22,979 nt of DNA from JARLFX01 sp036404255 (GTDB lineage: Bacteria; Acidobacteriota; Terriglobia; Terriglobales; Acidobacteriaceae). Below, piece after piece: positions 1 to 7,990 of this stretch. A program made the translations under genes and the position numbers. The notes beneath the pieces are model-generated. The model did no database searches, was not told the DNA's origin, and worked only from the letters and a program-made list of their open reading frames with translations. Location of the stretch: positions 1 to 22,979 of the forward strand of contig DASWOP010000229.1 of the NCBI GenBank assembly GCA_036404255.1, written 5' to 3'. Every line of letters starts with the position of its first letter. Within the stretch, counting starts at the first letter, position 1.

Positions 1-1056
1 GTGCTTCCGCTGCTCACGCGCCAGTGGTCGCTCTCAGACGCAAGCAGCGGCCTGCTGCCTGCGGCACAATTTCTGGGAATTTTCATTGGCAGCATGACTG
101 TCTCGTCGAAGCTACAGCGTAGCTTTGTGCTGGGCTCCGTAGCCTCGACCCTCGGTTTCGCCTGCTTTGCTCTTTCGTCGAGCTGGTCCCTGTCGTGCAT
201 TGCGTTGCTTGCAGGTTGCTGGGGCCTGGGGCAGGTCATGACCTCTACCAATCTCATTCTGGGTGCACGCTATACGGTCAGAAGGGGAGCCGCGCTGGCG
301 TCATTCAACTTCGTATGGGGCCTGGGAGCGATCCTGTCTCCATTGCTGATCGGCTGGCTATCGCCCTTCATCGCGCTCTCGCGGCTACTGGTTGGTTTTG
401 CTGTGCTCTTTGGACTGGTGGCGTTGGTGTCTGCCCTGGAACCGAGCGATTTACTGCGGCCTGCGGACGAAAACGCAGTACCTGTGCCGTCGTCTTTCCG
501 GCTCCCGATGGGAGTTTTTCTCTTCTTCGCGGCGTGCTTCGTGCTGTACGGCGGGTTTGAAGCAAGCATGAACGTGTGGATTACTACCTACATGTTTCGC
601 TACGGGGGTAGATCTCTCTTCGCCGGGCAAACCGCAGCCACCCTGTTCTGGATATCGCTCACCGCAGGTCGCGGCATCGCCTCGTTGCTTATGCTGTATA
701 TGAGCGAACGGACCCTGCAGCGGGCAGCGATCATCGCCTCTGCCTGCACTGTGGCGGCGCTCATCCTAGTGCATGGCGGAGCGGCCATCGCCATCTGCAC
801 GGTTATGATTGGGCTCTCAGCCAGTGTGATATTCCCCGTCATCTGTTCTCAAATGATGAGTTGGTCTCCGGGCTCACGTCAGGCCGGTACGATGATGGCG
901 GTCTCATCACTGGGTAACGCGGCATGGCCCTGGATGATCGGCGTGGCCTCACAATACTCTAGCTCGCTGCGCATCGCGTTTGTGCTGCCACTTATCGCTA
1001 TTTGCAGCCTGTGGCTACTCACTGGCCGTAGCCCTGTACGCCCTGCCGCCATATAG
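1..1056 (+). CDS. MFS transporter, N-terminus cut by window edge
   Basis: Major facilitator superfamily permease of the inner membrane; the substrate cannot be told from the sequence. The 351 visible residues are almost entirely hydrophobic helices, with a hydrophilic central loop (about residues 140-165, rich in E, D and P) separating two six-helix halves, as in MFS proteins. Full-length MFS proteins have about 12 helices and 390-420 residues, so the first helix or so is probably missing. The reading frame is open from base 1, and the GTG there is probably an internal valine codon rather than the start. The C-terminal half (phrases such as FWISLTAGRGIASLL and SLGNAAWPWMIG) resembles sugar-type MFS permeases of the FucP-like group, which is only a weak hint. 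The gene ends at a TAG, with no strong terminator behind it. Confidence 0.85.
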   Translation: MLPLLTRQWSLSDASSGLLPAAQFLGIFIGSMTVSSKLQRSFVLGSVASTLGFACFALSSSWSLSCIALLAGCWGLGQVMTSTNLILGARYTVRRGAALASFNFVWGLGAILSPLLIGWLSPFIALSRLLVGFAVLFGLVALVSALEPSDLLRPADENAVPVPSSFRLPMGVFLFFAACFVLYGGFEASMNVWITTYMFRYGGRSLFAGQTAATLFWISLTAGRGIASLLMLYMSERTLQRAAIIASACTVAALILVHGGAAIAICTVMIGLSASVIFPVICSQMMSWSPGSRQAGTMMAVSSLGNAAWPWMIGVASQYSSSLRIAFVLPLIAICSLWLLTGRSPVRPAAI

Positions 1057-1362
1057 CATCCATGCGGGTGAAATCCGTGGAGCACCGTAGTTGTCCGTCT
1101 TAGCCCGTCAACTATCCGTAAATTCACCGTCTTGGCGAACATAACTCATAACCGGTCCCCGGCACAGAGTATTCGGCGGTGCAATCCATTTTGAAGGTCT
1201 CGTTGCTATCGACAGGACGAGAGATACATTTCTCAATATGCGAAACTTTTGCCTTCCCCGGGGGTTTGCAAAGATATCTTCCCCAAGATGTGCGGTGCTC
1301 ATGCGAAGTGCTGGGCAATGAAGGGATCAGGTGTAAAGCGACCAACTTTACGCCGGTGCGAT
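1057..1362 (+). other. Intergenic leader upstream of DUF1549/DUF1553 gene
   Basis: This gap of about 300 bp holds no convincing gene. A 6-bp inverted repeat (TAGTTG at 1088-1093, CAACTA at 1109-1114) just after the MFS stop could form a hairpin, but no T-tract follows it. A plausible sigma-70 promoter for the downstream operon lies at 1203-1230. The reading frame of the next gene is open back to a TTG at 1249, but the encoded extension does not look like protein of this family. Confidence 0.5.
1203..1230 (+). promoter_or_regulatory. Candidate sigma-70 promoter for the PSD1 module
   Basis: TTGCTA at 1203-1208 (4 of 6 to the -35 consensus) and TACATT at 1225-1230 (4 of 6 to the -10 consensus) are separated by 16 bp. 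Transcription would start near 1237, upstream of all plausible starts of the DUF1549/DUF1553 gene. The match is moderate and was found by eye. Confidence 0.3.
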
Positions 1363-2976
1363 ATGGCGAAGTCCTGGATTCGAATGACGATGGCCGCTTT
1401 TCTGGTGGCCGGAGCGCTGCAGGCTCAGGTGCCCGCAGCGTCTCCAATCAATCCCATATTTGAAAGCTCTGCCACTTTCGTCCCCCAAAATCGTGTGGAT
1501 GAACTTACCTTCGCGCAGTGGAAGCAGCTTGGCGTACAGCCTGCTCGCCTCTGTTCCGATGCGGTCTTCGTGCGGCGTGCGTATCTGGATGTGATTGGCA
1601 CCCTGCCCACAGCACAGGAGGCTCGCGAGTTTCTGCAGAGCACGAATCTGCATAAGCGTAGCGACCTCATCGATGCATTACTGGAGCGCGAGGAGTTTGC
1701 CGACTATTGGGCTCTCCGCTGGAGCGATACGCTACGCATCAAGGCCGAATTTCCCATCAATCTCTGGCCCAACGCCGCGCAGAGCTATCACCACTGGATC
1801 CGCGAATCGCTGCACGAAGACAAACCTTACGACCAGTTTGCACGCGAACTGCTCACTGCCAGCGGCAGTAACTTTCGCGTTGCGCCGGTGAACTTCTACC
1901 GCGCGCTGCAGAACAAAGATCAACAGACCATTGCGCAGATCGTGGCGCTCACCTTCATGGGCACGCGAACAGAGAGTTGGCCTCCGTCGCAGTTGGCGCA
2001 GATGGCCGTCTTCTTCTCCCATGTCGGCTACAAGCCTACGCGGGAGTGGAAGGAAGAGATCGTCTTTTTTGACGCAGTTGGCGACGAGGGCTTGCTGAAA
2101 CGTACACCTGTGCAACTCGCTGAGGTCAGTCTCCCGCGTACGGCCATACTGCCGGACGGTAAATCTGTCCGGCTCGAAGCGGAAGCCGATCCGCGGATTG
2201 CCTTTGCGAACTGGCTTACCGCGCCATCCAATCCCTATTTCAGCAAAGCAATCGTGAACCGCGTCTGGTTCTGGCTGATGGGCAGGGCACTCACCGGCGA
2301 TCCGGATGAGATCAACGGCAGTATCGCGCCAGAGAATGCCGCCTTACTGGATTATCTCTCACAGGAACTGGTTCGCAACCACTACAACCTGAAGCTGATC
2401 TACCGTCAGATCCTCACCTCGGAGACCTATCAGCTTTCATCATTACCGCGTGGCGATGCTGCTAGCAGTCGCGCTCACTTCGCATCTTATTCGCCACGCC
2501 GCCTCGATGCTGAAGTCCTGATCGATGCGCTCTGCGAGATCACCGGAACGAGTGAAGAATACTCCAGCGCGATCCCCGAACCTTACACTTTCATGCCGGT
2601 TGGGCAGCGTGCCATCAGCCTGCCGGATGGAAGCATAACCAGTGCGTTTTTGGAGCAGTTCGGCAAGCCCTCGCGCGATACCGGCCTACAGAGCGAGCGG
2701 AATAATACCTTCACCGCTGCGCAGCGGCTGCAACTGCTCAACTCGTCGCAGGTACAGAAGAAGCTCCAGGGCGACGCCATGCAGCAGATGGCTCGCAGCG
2801 CGAAGAACAATGACGACTTGGTGAGCTCGCTCTACCTGACCATCCTTTCGCGCAATCCATCCACAGAGGAGCGCGCCATTACGCTGAAGCGTTTTCAGCA
2901 AGGCTTGCAGCGCGACGCCATGATCGATGTGGCATGGGCCCTGATCAACAGCACTGAGTTTCTTTACCGGCACTAG
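1363..2976 (+). CDS. Exported DUF1549/DUF1553 (PSCyt2-PSD1) domain protein
   Basis: Protein of about 537 residues of unknown biochemical role, abundant in Planctomycetes, Verrucomicrobia and some Acidobacteria. A Sec-type signal peptide (MAKSWIRMTMAAFLVAGALQ, cut after about residue 22) favours the ATG at 1363. An ATG at 1318 is an alternative with a longer basic n-region, and no strong Shine-Dalgarno decides between them. A DUF1549 domain follows (about residues 35-205; FVRRAYLDVIGTLPTAQEAR is characteristic), then DUF1553 (about residues 270-520; NPYFSKAIVNRVWFWLMGRA and an RQILTSETYQLS motif). No N-terminal cytochrome domain is present, and the protein is shorter than typical planctomycete members of 800-1000 residues. 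The usual CxxCH-like segment at the end of DUF1549 is replaced by TESWPPSQ. It is the first gene of an operon with a DUF1501 gene 17 bp downstream. Confidence 0.85.
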   Translation: MAKSWIRMTMAAFLVAGALQAQVPAASPINPIFESSATFVPQNRVDELTFAQWKQLGVQPARLCSDAVFVRRAYLDVIGTLPTAQEAREFLQSTNLHKRSDLIDALLEREEFADYWALRWSDTLRIKAEFPINLWPNAAQSYHHWIRESLHEDKPYDQFARELLTASGSNFRVAPVNFYRALQNKDQQTIAQIVALTFMGTRTESWPPSQLAQMAVFFSHVGYKPTREWKEEIVFFDAVGDEGLLKRTPVQLAEVSLPRTAILPDGKSVRLEAEADPRIAFANWLTAPSNPYFSKAIVNRVWFWLMGRALTGDPDEINGSIAPENAALLDYLSQELVRNHYNLKLIYRQILTSETYQLSSLPRGDAASSRAHFASYSPRRLDAEVLIDALCEITGTSEEYSSAIPEPYTFMPVGQRAISLPDGSITSAFLEQFGKPSRDTGLQSERNNTFTAAQRLQLLNSSQVQKKLQGDAMQQMARSAKNNDDLVSSLYLTILSRNPSTEERAITLKRFQQGLQRDAMIDVAWALINSTEFLYRH

Positions 2977-2993
2977 CTCGCGGAGGCAATGCA

Positions 2994-4361
2994 ATGAAGA
3001 TTGATGCGCTACAGAGCAAAGAACCAGCGATTGGCTCCATGACACGCCGCGAGGTGATGCACGGTACATTTCTAAGTGCGGCTGCGCTGCTGGCTCGTGG
3101 TTTCAGTCTGCCCGCGTGGGCAGAGACTTCAGCCCCCGTCGTCTCTCCCGGTAAGGCAAAGTCCGTTATCCAGATATGGATGTGGGGTGGCCCTGCGCAT
3201 CTGGATACGTTTGACCCAAAGCCCGGTGCCGGTTTGGATTATAGCGGCCCACTCGACCATCCCATCGCAACCAATGTTAACGGCATTCAGATCGGCGAGT
3301 TAATGCCGTTGCTCGCAAAGCAGGCGGACAAATATTCTCTGATTCGCAGCATGACGCACGGGCTGAACGCACATGAGACGGCGTCTTACACGGTGCAGAC
3401 CGGACGGCTCAGTGGTGGTCACGATGTTTTTCCCAATGTTGGCGCTGTTGCGTCTTACTTCAAAGGCTATCGCGCGGGCTACAAAGGTCTGATCCCGCCT
3501 TACGTCGTTCTCACGCAACCGCAGGGACGCTTCTCGGAAGCCGGTTTCCTTGGCCAGCAATACAAGCCCTTCGCAACCGGCGGAGACCCATCCCAGTCAC
3601 GTTTCGCGGTGGAAGGTGTGATCGTTCCCGGAGTCTCTGACCAGCGCCAGAAAGAACGCCGCGCCCTGTTGCATCAGCTGGACTCTCTGGGACACTCCCT
3701 AAACGATGACCCGCAGGTTGCCCAGATGAACACCGCGGAGAAGCAGGCTTACGAACTGATCCTCGGTGATGCCGGCAAAGTTTTTGATCTCTCGGAAGAG
3801 AAGGATGAACTGCGTGATCGCTATGGGCGCACCACCTTCGGCCAATCCTGTTTAGTAGCGCGACGTCTGGTGGAGAAAGGCGTTCCCTACGTCACCATCA
3901 ACTACAACGCTGGCTGGGATACTCACAAGCAGAACTTCCAGACGATGCGCCGTCGAGTGCCGGAGATGGATAAAGGGCTGGCAACATTGCTGCAGGATCT
4001 CTCAGACCGCGGCCTACTGGAGAGTACGGTTGTATGGTGGTGCGGCGAATTTGGCCGTACACCCAAGGTGCAATGGGAAGCGCCGTGGAACGGTGGCCGT
4101 GGCCATTGGGGCCAGGTCTTCACCGCGCTGGTTGCAGGTGGAGGCTTCAAGGGCGGAGAGATCGTCGGCGCCTCAGACGCACGTGGCGAAGAGGTCCGCA
4201 GCCGCCCCGTCTATCCACTTGATCTGATAGGCAGCATCTATCGTCAGCTTGGCATTCCGGCGGATGCAAAGCTGCCGCATCCCGAAGGCTTGGATACCCA
4301 CGTTATGCCGAACGCGACAGACCATCTGCCCACAGCCGGCTTACTGAAAGAGCTTGTGTGA
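2994..4361 (+). CDS. Tat-exported DUF1501 family protein
   Basis: A 455-residue DUF1501 protein, a family distantly related to the alkaline phosphatase/sulfatase fold but without a defined reaction. The N-terminus carries a twin-arginine signal (MTRREVMHG at residues 16-24, then a hydrophobic stretch ending SLPAWA), so it is probably exported folded. Family hallmarks are present: IQIWMWGGPAHLDTFDPKPG near residue 60, GWDTH near residue 305, and CGEFGRTP followed by NGGRGHWG near residues 350-375. GGAGG-like CGGAGG lies 7 bases before the ATG at 2994. DUF1501 genes typically sit directly after DUF1549/DUF1553 genes, as here, suggesting that the two exported products act together. Its stop overlaps the GTG start of the next gene (GTGA). 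Confidence 0.88.
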   Translation: MKIDALQSKEPAIGSMTRREVMHGTFLSAAALLARGFSLPAWAETSAPVVSPGKAKSVIQIWMWGGPAHLDTFDPKPGAGLDYSGPLDHPIATNVNGIQIGELMPLLAKQADKYSLIRSMTHGLNAHETASYTVQTGRLSGGHDVFPNVGAVASYFKGYRAGYKGLIPPYVVLTQPQGRFSEAGFLGQQYKPFATGGDPSQSRFAVEGVIVPGVSDQRQKERRALLHQLDSLGHSLNDDPQVAQMNTAEKQAYELILGDAGKVFDLSEEKDELRDRYGRTTFGQSCLVARRLVEKGVPYVTINYNAGWDTHKQNFQTMRRRVPEMDKGLATLLQDLSDRGLLESTVVWWCGEFGRTPKVQWEAPWNGGRGHWGQVFTALVAGGGFKGGEIVGASDARGEEVRSRPVYPLDLIGSIYRQLGIPADAKLPHPEGLDTHVMPNATDHLPTAGLLKELV

Positions 4362-6724
4362 AAACCCCATACTCCATCACGGTCTTTCTGTTCGTCTGCT
4401 CGCTCACCTGCATGGCGCAGCAAAACACGCCGCACGTTGGATATGTATACCCTGCGGGCGGCAGGCAGGGAACCACCTTCGATGTCATTGTTGGCGGCCA
4501 GTTTTTGAACGGCGTAAATGGAGTGCTTGTTTCTGGCCCTGGCGTACATGCTTCCGTAGCCGAATACATCAAGCCCATCCAGGGCGGGCAGGCGAGCATG
4601 CTGCGCGATCGGATGAAGGTCCTCATGGATAAGTGGACTTCGCAGAAGCTTCCGAATCACGCTGAGGCCGCGAAGGTCGCAGAGGAAAAGCCCTCGGAGA
4701 AATGGACGGAGAGTGATACGCAGGAGCTTCGCGATATCCGTATTAAGCTGGCACTCTTCCAGCGTCGCCGCACGACCAATGTTGCCATAGCGGAACGAGC
4801 GCGTGTCACCATCGAGATTTCCGCGGATGCACCTGCAGGCCAGCGCGAACTACGTCTACAAACGCCAAACGGTGTAACAAATCCTATCTATTTTTTCATT
4901 GGCCGCCTGCCGGAATGGAGCAAGCCGGCTGCGGGAATCCTGTCGCCGGAGGAGATCGCCGACCTCGGTAATCTTGGCTCGTTACGCAAGCAGATACAAG
5001 CAAAGGAGGGAGCTGCGCCGGTGGCGGAGATAACTCAGCCCATGTTGGTTAATGGACAAGTAGCTCAGGGCGGGGTGGATCGTTATCGTTTCCCTGCGCG
5101 CAAAGGAGAGCATCTGGTGATTGCTGCTGCCGCGCGTGAACTGATCCCGTACATTGCAGACGCTGTGCCCGGCTGGTTCCAGGCTTCGCTGACACTGTAT
5201 GACGCGTCCGGCAGAGAGGTGCAGTACTCCGATCACTACAGCTTCCATCCAGATCCTGTCCTGCTCTATGAGATTCCCGCGGACGGCGAATACACCCTCT
5301 CTATTCACGACTCCATCTACCGTGGCCGGGAAGATTTTGTCTATCGCCTTGCCATTGGTGAGATTCCATTTGTTACCGCGATGTTTCCTCTCGGCGGCAA
5401 GGCAGGTGGTAAGACGTCCGTCGACTTTACCGGATGGAACCTCTCGCAGACGCATCTCGTAGAGCGTTCGCATAGCAAAGACAAAGGCGTGGAGGTGCTC
5501 TCGCCTGGTGAAGAAGAGTTCAATGCACGTCCGTTTGCTCTGGACACTCTGCCGGAGACGATGGCGAAGGATTCGAATCATGCGCGCAACCATGCGCAGA
5601 AAATCTCTCTGCCAATTATTGTGAATGGGCGCGTCAGTCAGCCGGGCGAGTCCGAGTTCTTCCAGTTCAAGGGCAACGCCTCTGATGTGATCGAAGCGGA
5701 AGTCTATGCGCGCAGACTCGATTCACCGCTGGATTCTGTGCTCACGCTACTGGACTCTGGCGGCAAGGTGCTCGCTAAGAACGATGACTTCGCCGATGAG
5801 GGGGTGGGCCTCATCACCGATCAGGCTGACTCGCTGCTGCGCTTCAAGCTTCCTGCCGATGGCATCTACTATTTACGGCTGGCTGACAGCGTTGGCAAAG
5901 GCGGAGCCGACTTCGCCTACCGCTTGCGCGTCAGCCACCCTGATCCCTACTTCGAATTGCGTATTACGCCTTCCAGTCTGAACGCCCGCGCCGGCGAGAT
6001 TGTGCCCCTCTCCGTGCATGCGCTGCGCCGTGGCGGATTCACCGGCGATATCGTGGTGAAGCTGAAAGACGCTCCCCGTGGAGTTCAATTGAGCGGCGGT
6101 GTGATTCCTGGCAACCAGTCGCAGGTATTTATGACGCTTACCGTACCGCAGGATGCAGGCAACCACCTCAGCAGCCACCTCTCGCTTGAAGGCTTTGCCA
6201 CTGTCGACGGCAAAGATATCCATCGATCAGGCGTTCCGGCCGACGACCGAGAGCAGGCGTTCTTTTATCACCACATGGTCACCACGAAGGAGTTAATTCT
6301 TACCGTCAACGGGCGGCGCGAGCTGCCGGGGTGGATGGTGCACTCCGATCGTCCCCTCATGCTGATCTCAGGACAGATGGTTGGTGTCAAGTTTGATATG
6401 ACGAGCGAACTTGCCGCGCGGGTCAAGTTTGCGCTCAGCGATCCACCTGAGGGTATTACGCTGGATCACGTCTCACCCTTTGCTGATGGCGGCGTCATGC
6501 TGCACCTGAAGGTAGATGGAGCGAAAGCTAAACCTGGCGTTCGCGGCAATCTTCTGCTCACTGCCACGGTCGATCGGCCTGGCCAGATGCAGGCGAAAGC
6601 CAAGACTAAATCCAACACGCTCGCAACGCTGCTCCCTGCATTTTCCTTTGAAGTCTTCGCCGCCCCTCCACGAGCGGTCAGCCAGGCAGCGTTGCTGCCG
6701 CATGAAAGTAACCTCAAACCCTAA
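4358..6724 (+). CDS. Exported protein with two PPC domains and TIG-like segments
   Basis: A 788-residue protein with a signal peptide (MKTPYSITVFLFVCSLTCMA). Two bacterial pre-peptidase C-terminal (PPC) type beta-sandwich domains can be recognised at about residues 229-332 and 420-526; each ends with a phrase like GEYTLSIHD or GIYYLRLAD and then DFVYRL or DFAYRL. Each is preceded by an Ig/TIG-like segment sharing the pattern P-x-GG-[RK]-x-G (YVYPAGGRQG near residue 30 and AMFPLGGKAG near residue 345), so the protein looks built from an internal duplication. The rest is predicted beta-rich, with no catalytic motif seen. It starts with GTG in a 4-bp GTGA overlap with the DUF1501 gene, indicating translational coupling. 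PPC proteins commonly accompany DUF1549/DUF1501 pairs; a binding or scaffold role is inferred, not shown. Confidence 0.82.
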   Translation: MKTPYSITVFLFVCSLTCMAQQNTPHVGYVYPAGGRQGTTFDVIVGGQFLNGVNGVLVSGPGVHASVAEYIKPIQGGQASMLRDRMKVLMDKWTSQKLPNHAEAAKVAEEKPSEKWTESDTQELRDIRIKLALFQRRRTTNVAIAERARVTIEISADAPAGQRELRLQTPNGVTNPIYFFIGRLPEWSKPAAGILSPEEIADLGNLGSLRKQIQAKEGAAPVAEITQPMLVNGQVAQGGVDRYRFPARKGEHLVIAAAARELIPYIADAVPGWFQASLTLYDASGREVQYSDHYSFHPDPVLLYEIPADGEYTLSIHDSIYRGREDFVYRLAIGEIPFVTAMFPLGGKAGGKTSVDFTGWNLSQTHLVERSHSKDKGVEVLSPGEEEFNARPFALDTLPETMAKDSNHARNHAQKISLPIIVNGRVSQPGESEFFQFKGNASDVIEAEVYARRLDSPLDSVLTLLDSGGKVLAKNDDFADEGVGLITDQADSLLRFKLPADGIYYLRLADSVGKGGADFAYRLRVSHPDPYFELRITPSSLNARAGEIVPLSVHALRRGGFTGDIVVKLKDAPRGVQLSGGVIPGNQSQVFMTLTVPQDAGNHLSSHLSLEGFATVDGKDIHRSGVPADDREQAFFYHHMVTTKELILTVNGRRELPGWMVHSDRPLMLISGQMVGVKFDMTSELAARVKFALSDPPEGITLDHVSPFADGGVMLHLKVDGAKAKPGVRGNLLLTATVDRPGQMQAKAKTKSNTLATLLPAFSFEVFAAPPRAVSQAALLPHESNLKP

Positions 6725-6751
6725 TCAGATTTTCACCAACCGGAGATTGCT

Positions 6752-7222
6752 ATGTCGATTGAACTGCTTACCAAGCCCGAAGTCCACACACCCATTGCTC
6801 GACGCGCTATCACCAATCTGAATGTATTGGACGAAGCTTACGACTATGGCAGCGCATTCTCACGCGGCCTGCGTCTGGAATTCAACGGTATCATCATGCT
6901 GGATATCTCCGGTACCGCCAGCATCGACGGAACCGGCAAGACCGTTTACGTCGGCGACTTTAAGTCTCAGTTGCGCAAGACCTTTGACAACATCACCGGC
7001 CTGCTTGTCGCAGAAGGCGCCACCTGGAAAGACGTTGTCCGCACTCGTTGCTATCTGCGCGACATTGATCGCGACTACGCTGATTTCAATATTGGCCGCA
7101 ACGAATTCTTCCGTGAGCAGGGTCTCAATCCGTTTCCAGCGTCCACCGGGATACAGGCCAAGCTCTGCCGTCCAGACCTGCTGGTGGAGATTGAATGCAT
7201 GGCCATGTTCCACGCCAAATAG
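6752..7222 (+). CDS. RidA/YjgF-family protein lacking the canonical arginine
   Basis: A 156-residue member of the Rid (YjgF/YER057c/UK114) superfamily. Canonical RidA is a cytosolic trimer that hydrolyses reactive enamines such as 2-aminoacrylate made by PLP enzymes. Family features seen: IDGTGKTVYVGDFKSQLRKTF (the Q..Q/F..I helix region), TWKDVVRTRCYLRDI, and the C-terminal VEIECMA strand. Aligning the C-terminus with E. coli RidA places Ser131 where the essential Arg105 should be (FPAST versus FPARS), so enamine deaminase activity is doubtful. The protein also has an N-terminal extension of about 25 residues compared with RidA. A good GGAG lies 6 bases before the ATG. It follows the exported module by 27 bp and could be co-transcribed, although its lack of a signal peptide suggests a different job. 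Confidence 0.85.
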   Translation: MSIELLTKPEVHTPIARRAITNLNVLDEAYDYGSAFSRGLRLEFNGIIMLDISGTASIDGTGKTVYVGDFKSQLRKTFDNITGLLVAEGATWKDVVRTRCYLRDIDRDYADFNIGRNEFFREQGLNPFPASTGIQAKLCRPDLLVEIECMAMFHAK

Positions 7223-7240
7223 CAGCCTTCTCCGAAATTT

Positions 7241-7278
7241 CTTCGCTGGCTACACCCCATAGAGCGCAGTTAGCGAAG
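7241..7278. terminator. Weak inverted repeat between convergent genes
   Basis: CTTCGCT at 7241-7247 is repeated inverted as AGCGAAG at 7272-7278, with a 24-base loop. It spans the junction of the convergent RidA-like and PEBP genes. A TTT precedes the left arm, which would give a short U-tract for leftward transcripts. The long loop and the overlap with the PEBP 3' end make terminator function uncertain. Confidence 0.25.
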
Positions 7279-7729
7279 CTTTCGCAAGGCTATTGAAGTG
7301 TGTCAGAAAACCGATCAGTGCAGCCGATGAATCTGGCGTTACATCAATGTGCGCTGTTTTCATGGCATACAGGGTAAAGATGTAGCGATGCGGCGGCCCC
7401 GGCGGAGGCGCCGCGCCCCCATATCCTGCCACGCCGTAGTCCGTGCGCGATTCCACCGCGCCTGCAGGTATCGCTGCGGTGCCGCTGGCGCCGGTGGGTA
7501 GTTCGGTTACACTGGCGGGAATATTTGACACCACCCAGTGCCACCAGCCGGAGCCAGTCGGTGCGTCCGGATCAAACACCATGATGACAAAGCTCTCCGT
7601 GCCCTCAGGAGCATCCGACCACGCCAGGTGTGGCGAGATATTGTCGCCGCTGTGGCCAAAGCTGTTGAAGACCTGTGCGTGCGAAATCGTGCCGCCATCC
7701 TGAAGGTCGTTGCTTCGAAGCTTGAACAT
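7250..7729 (-). CDS. YbhB/YbcL-type PEBP (Raf kinase inhibitor-like) protein
   Basis: A 159-residue phosphatidylethanolamine-binding-protein family member, like E. coli YbhB and YbcL. The family shares an anion/ligand-binding pocket, and the bacterial role is largely unknown. Clear motifs: ISPHLAW near residue 31, the DPDAPTGSGWWHWVVSNIP segment (Asp53, Pro54, Asp55 and His64 in the ligand pocket), and YGGAAPPPGPPHRYIFTLYA near residue 105. Length fits the family (about 150-185). There is no signal peptide, so it is predicted cytosolic. AGGAGG lies 8 bases before the ATG. It is on the same strand as the trans-sulfuration pair but 261 bp downstream, so a separate promoter is likely. It converges with the RidA-like gene, with 27 bp between the stops. 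Confidence 0.92.
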   Translation of the reverse strand: MFKLRSNDLQDGGTISHAQVFNSFGHSGDNISPHLAWSDAPEGTESFVIMVFDPDAPTGSGWWHWVVSNIPASVTELPTGASGTAAIPAGAVESRTDYGVAGYGGAAPPPGPPHRYIFTLYAMKTAHIDVTPDSSAALIGFLTHFNSLAKASLTALYGV

Positions 7730-7990
7730 GGTGCGACCCTCCTACTCGTTTCTGCTTCCATTTTGCATCATTTTTCTACCGCTAAAAACACCTTGTTTGG
7801 CATAGTATTTGCACTTATCCAGCTCCCGGATTGGATGGTCACCTGTTGCAAGCAGTATGTCTGTCTGATGGCTGAATACTGTGCGCAGGCTGCAAGGTGT
7901 TCGGCGGGTGCGGTCGTCTCCGATGGCATGCGAGTCTCGCCGGCCTGTTGAGTAGGCAACCGTGCATTGAGGTGAATTCTTGCAGGAGAA
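7730..7990. other. Intergenic region between PEBP and trans-sulfuration genes
   Basis: A 261-bp gap between two genes on the - strand. It should hold the end of the trans-sulfuration transcript and the promoter of the PEBP gene. A TACTAT hexamer on the - strand (centred near 7806) resembles a -10 box, but no convincing -35 is placed before it. A 53-codon frame reading leftward from an ATG at 7929 lacks a ribosome binding site and recognisable features, and was not called. No clear terminator was seen. Confidence 0.4.

Noticed and set aside
1249..1362. In-frame extension of the DUF1549/DUF1553 gene from a TTG
   Set aside because: The encoded residues are Cys- and Lys-rich with no family similarity, and they would bury the signal peptide; the start at 1363 (or 1318) fits better.
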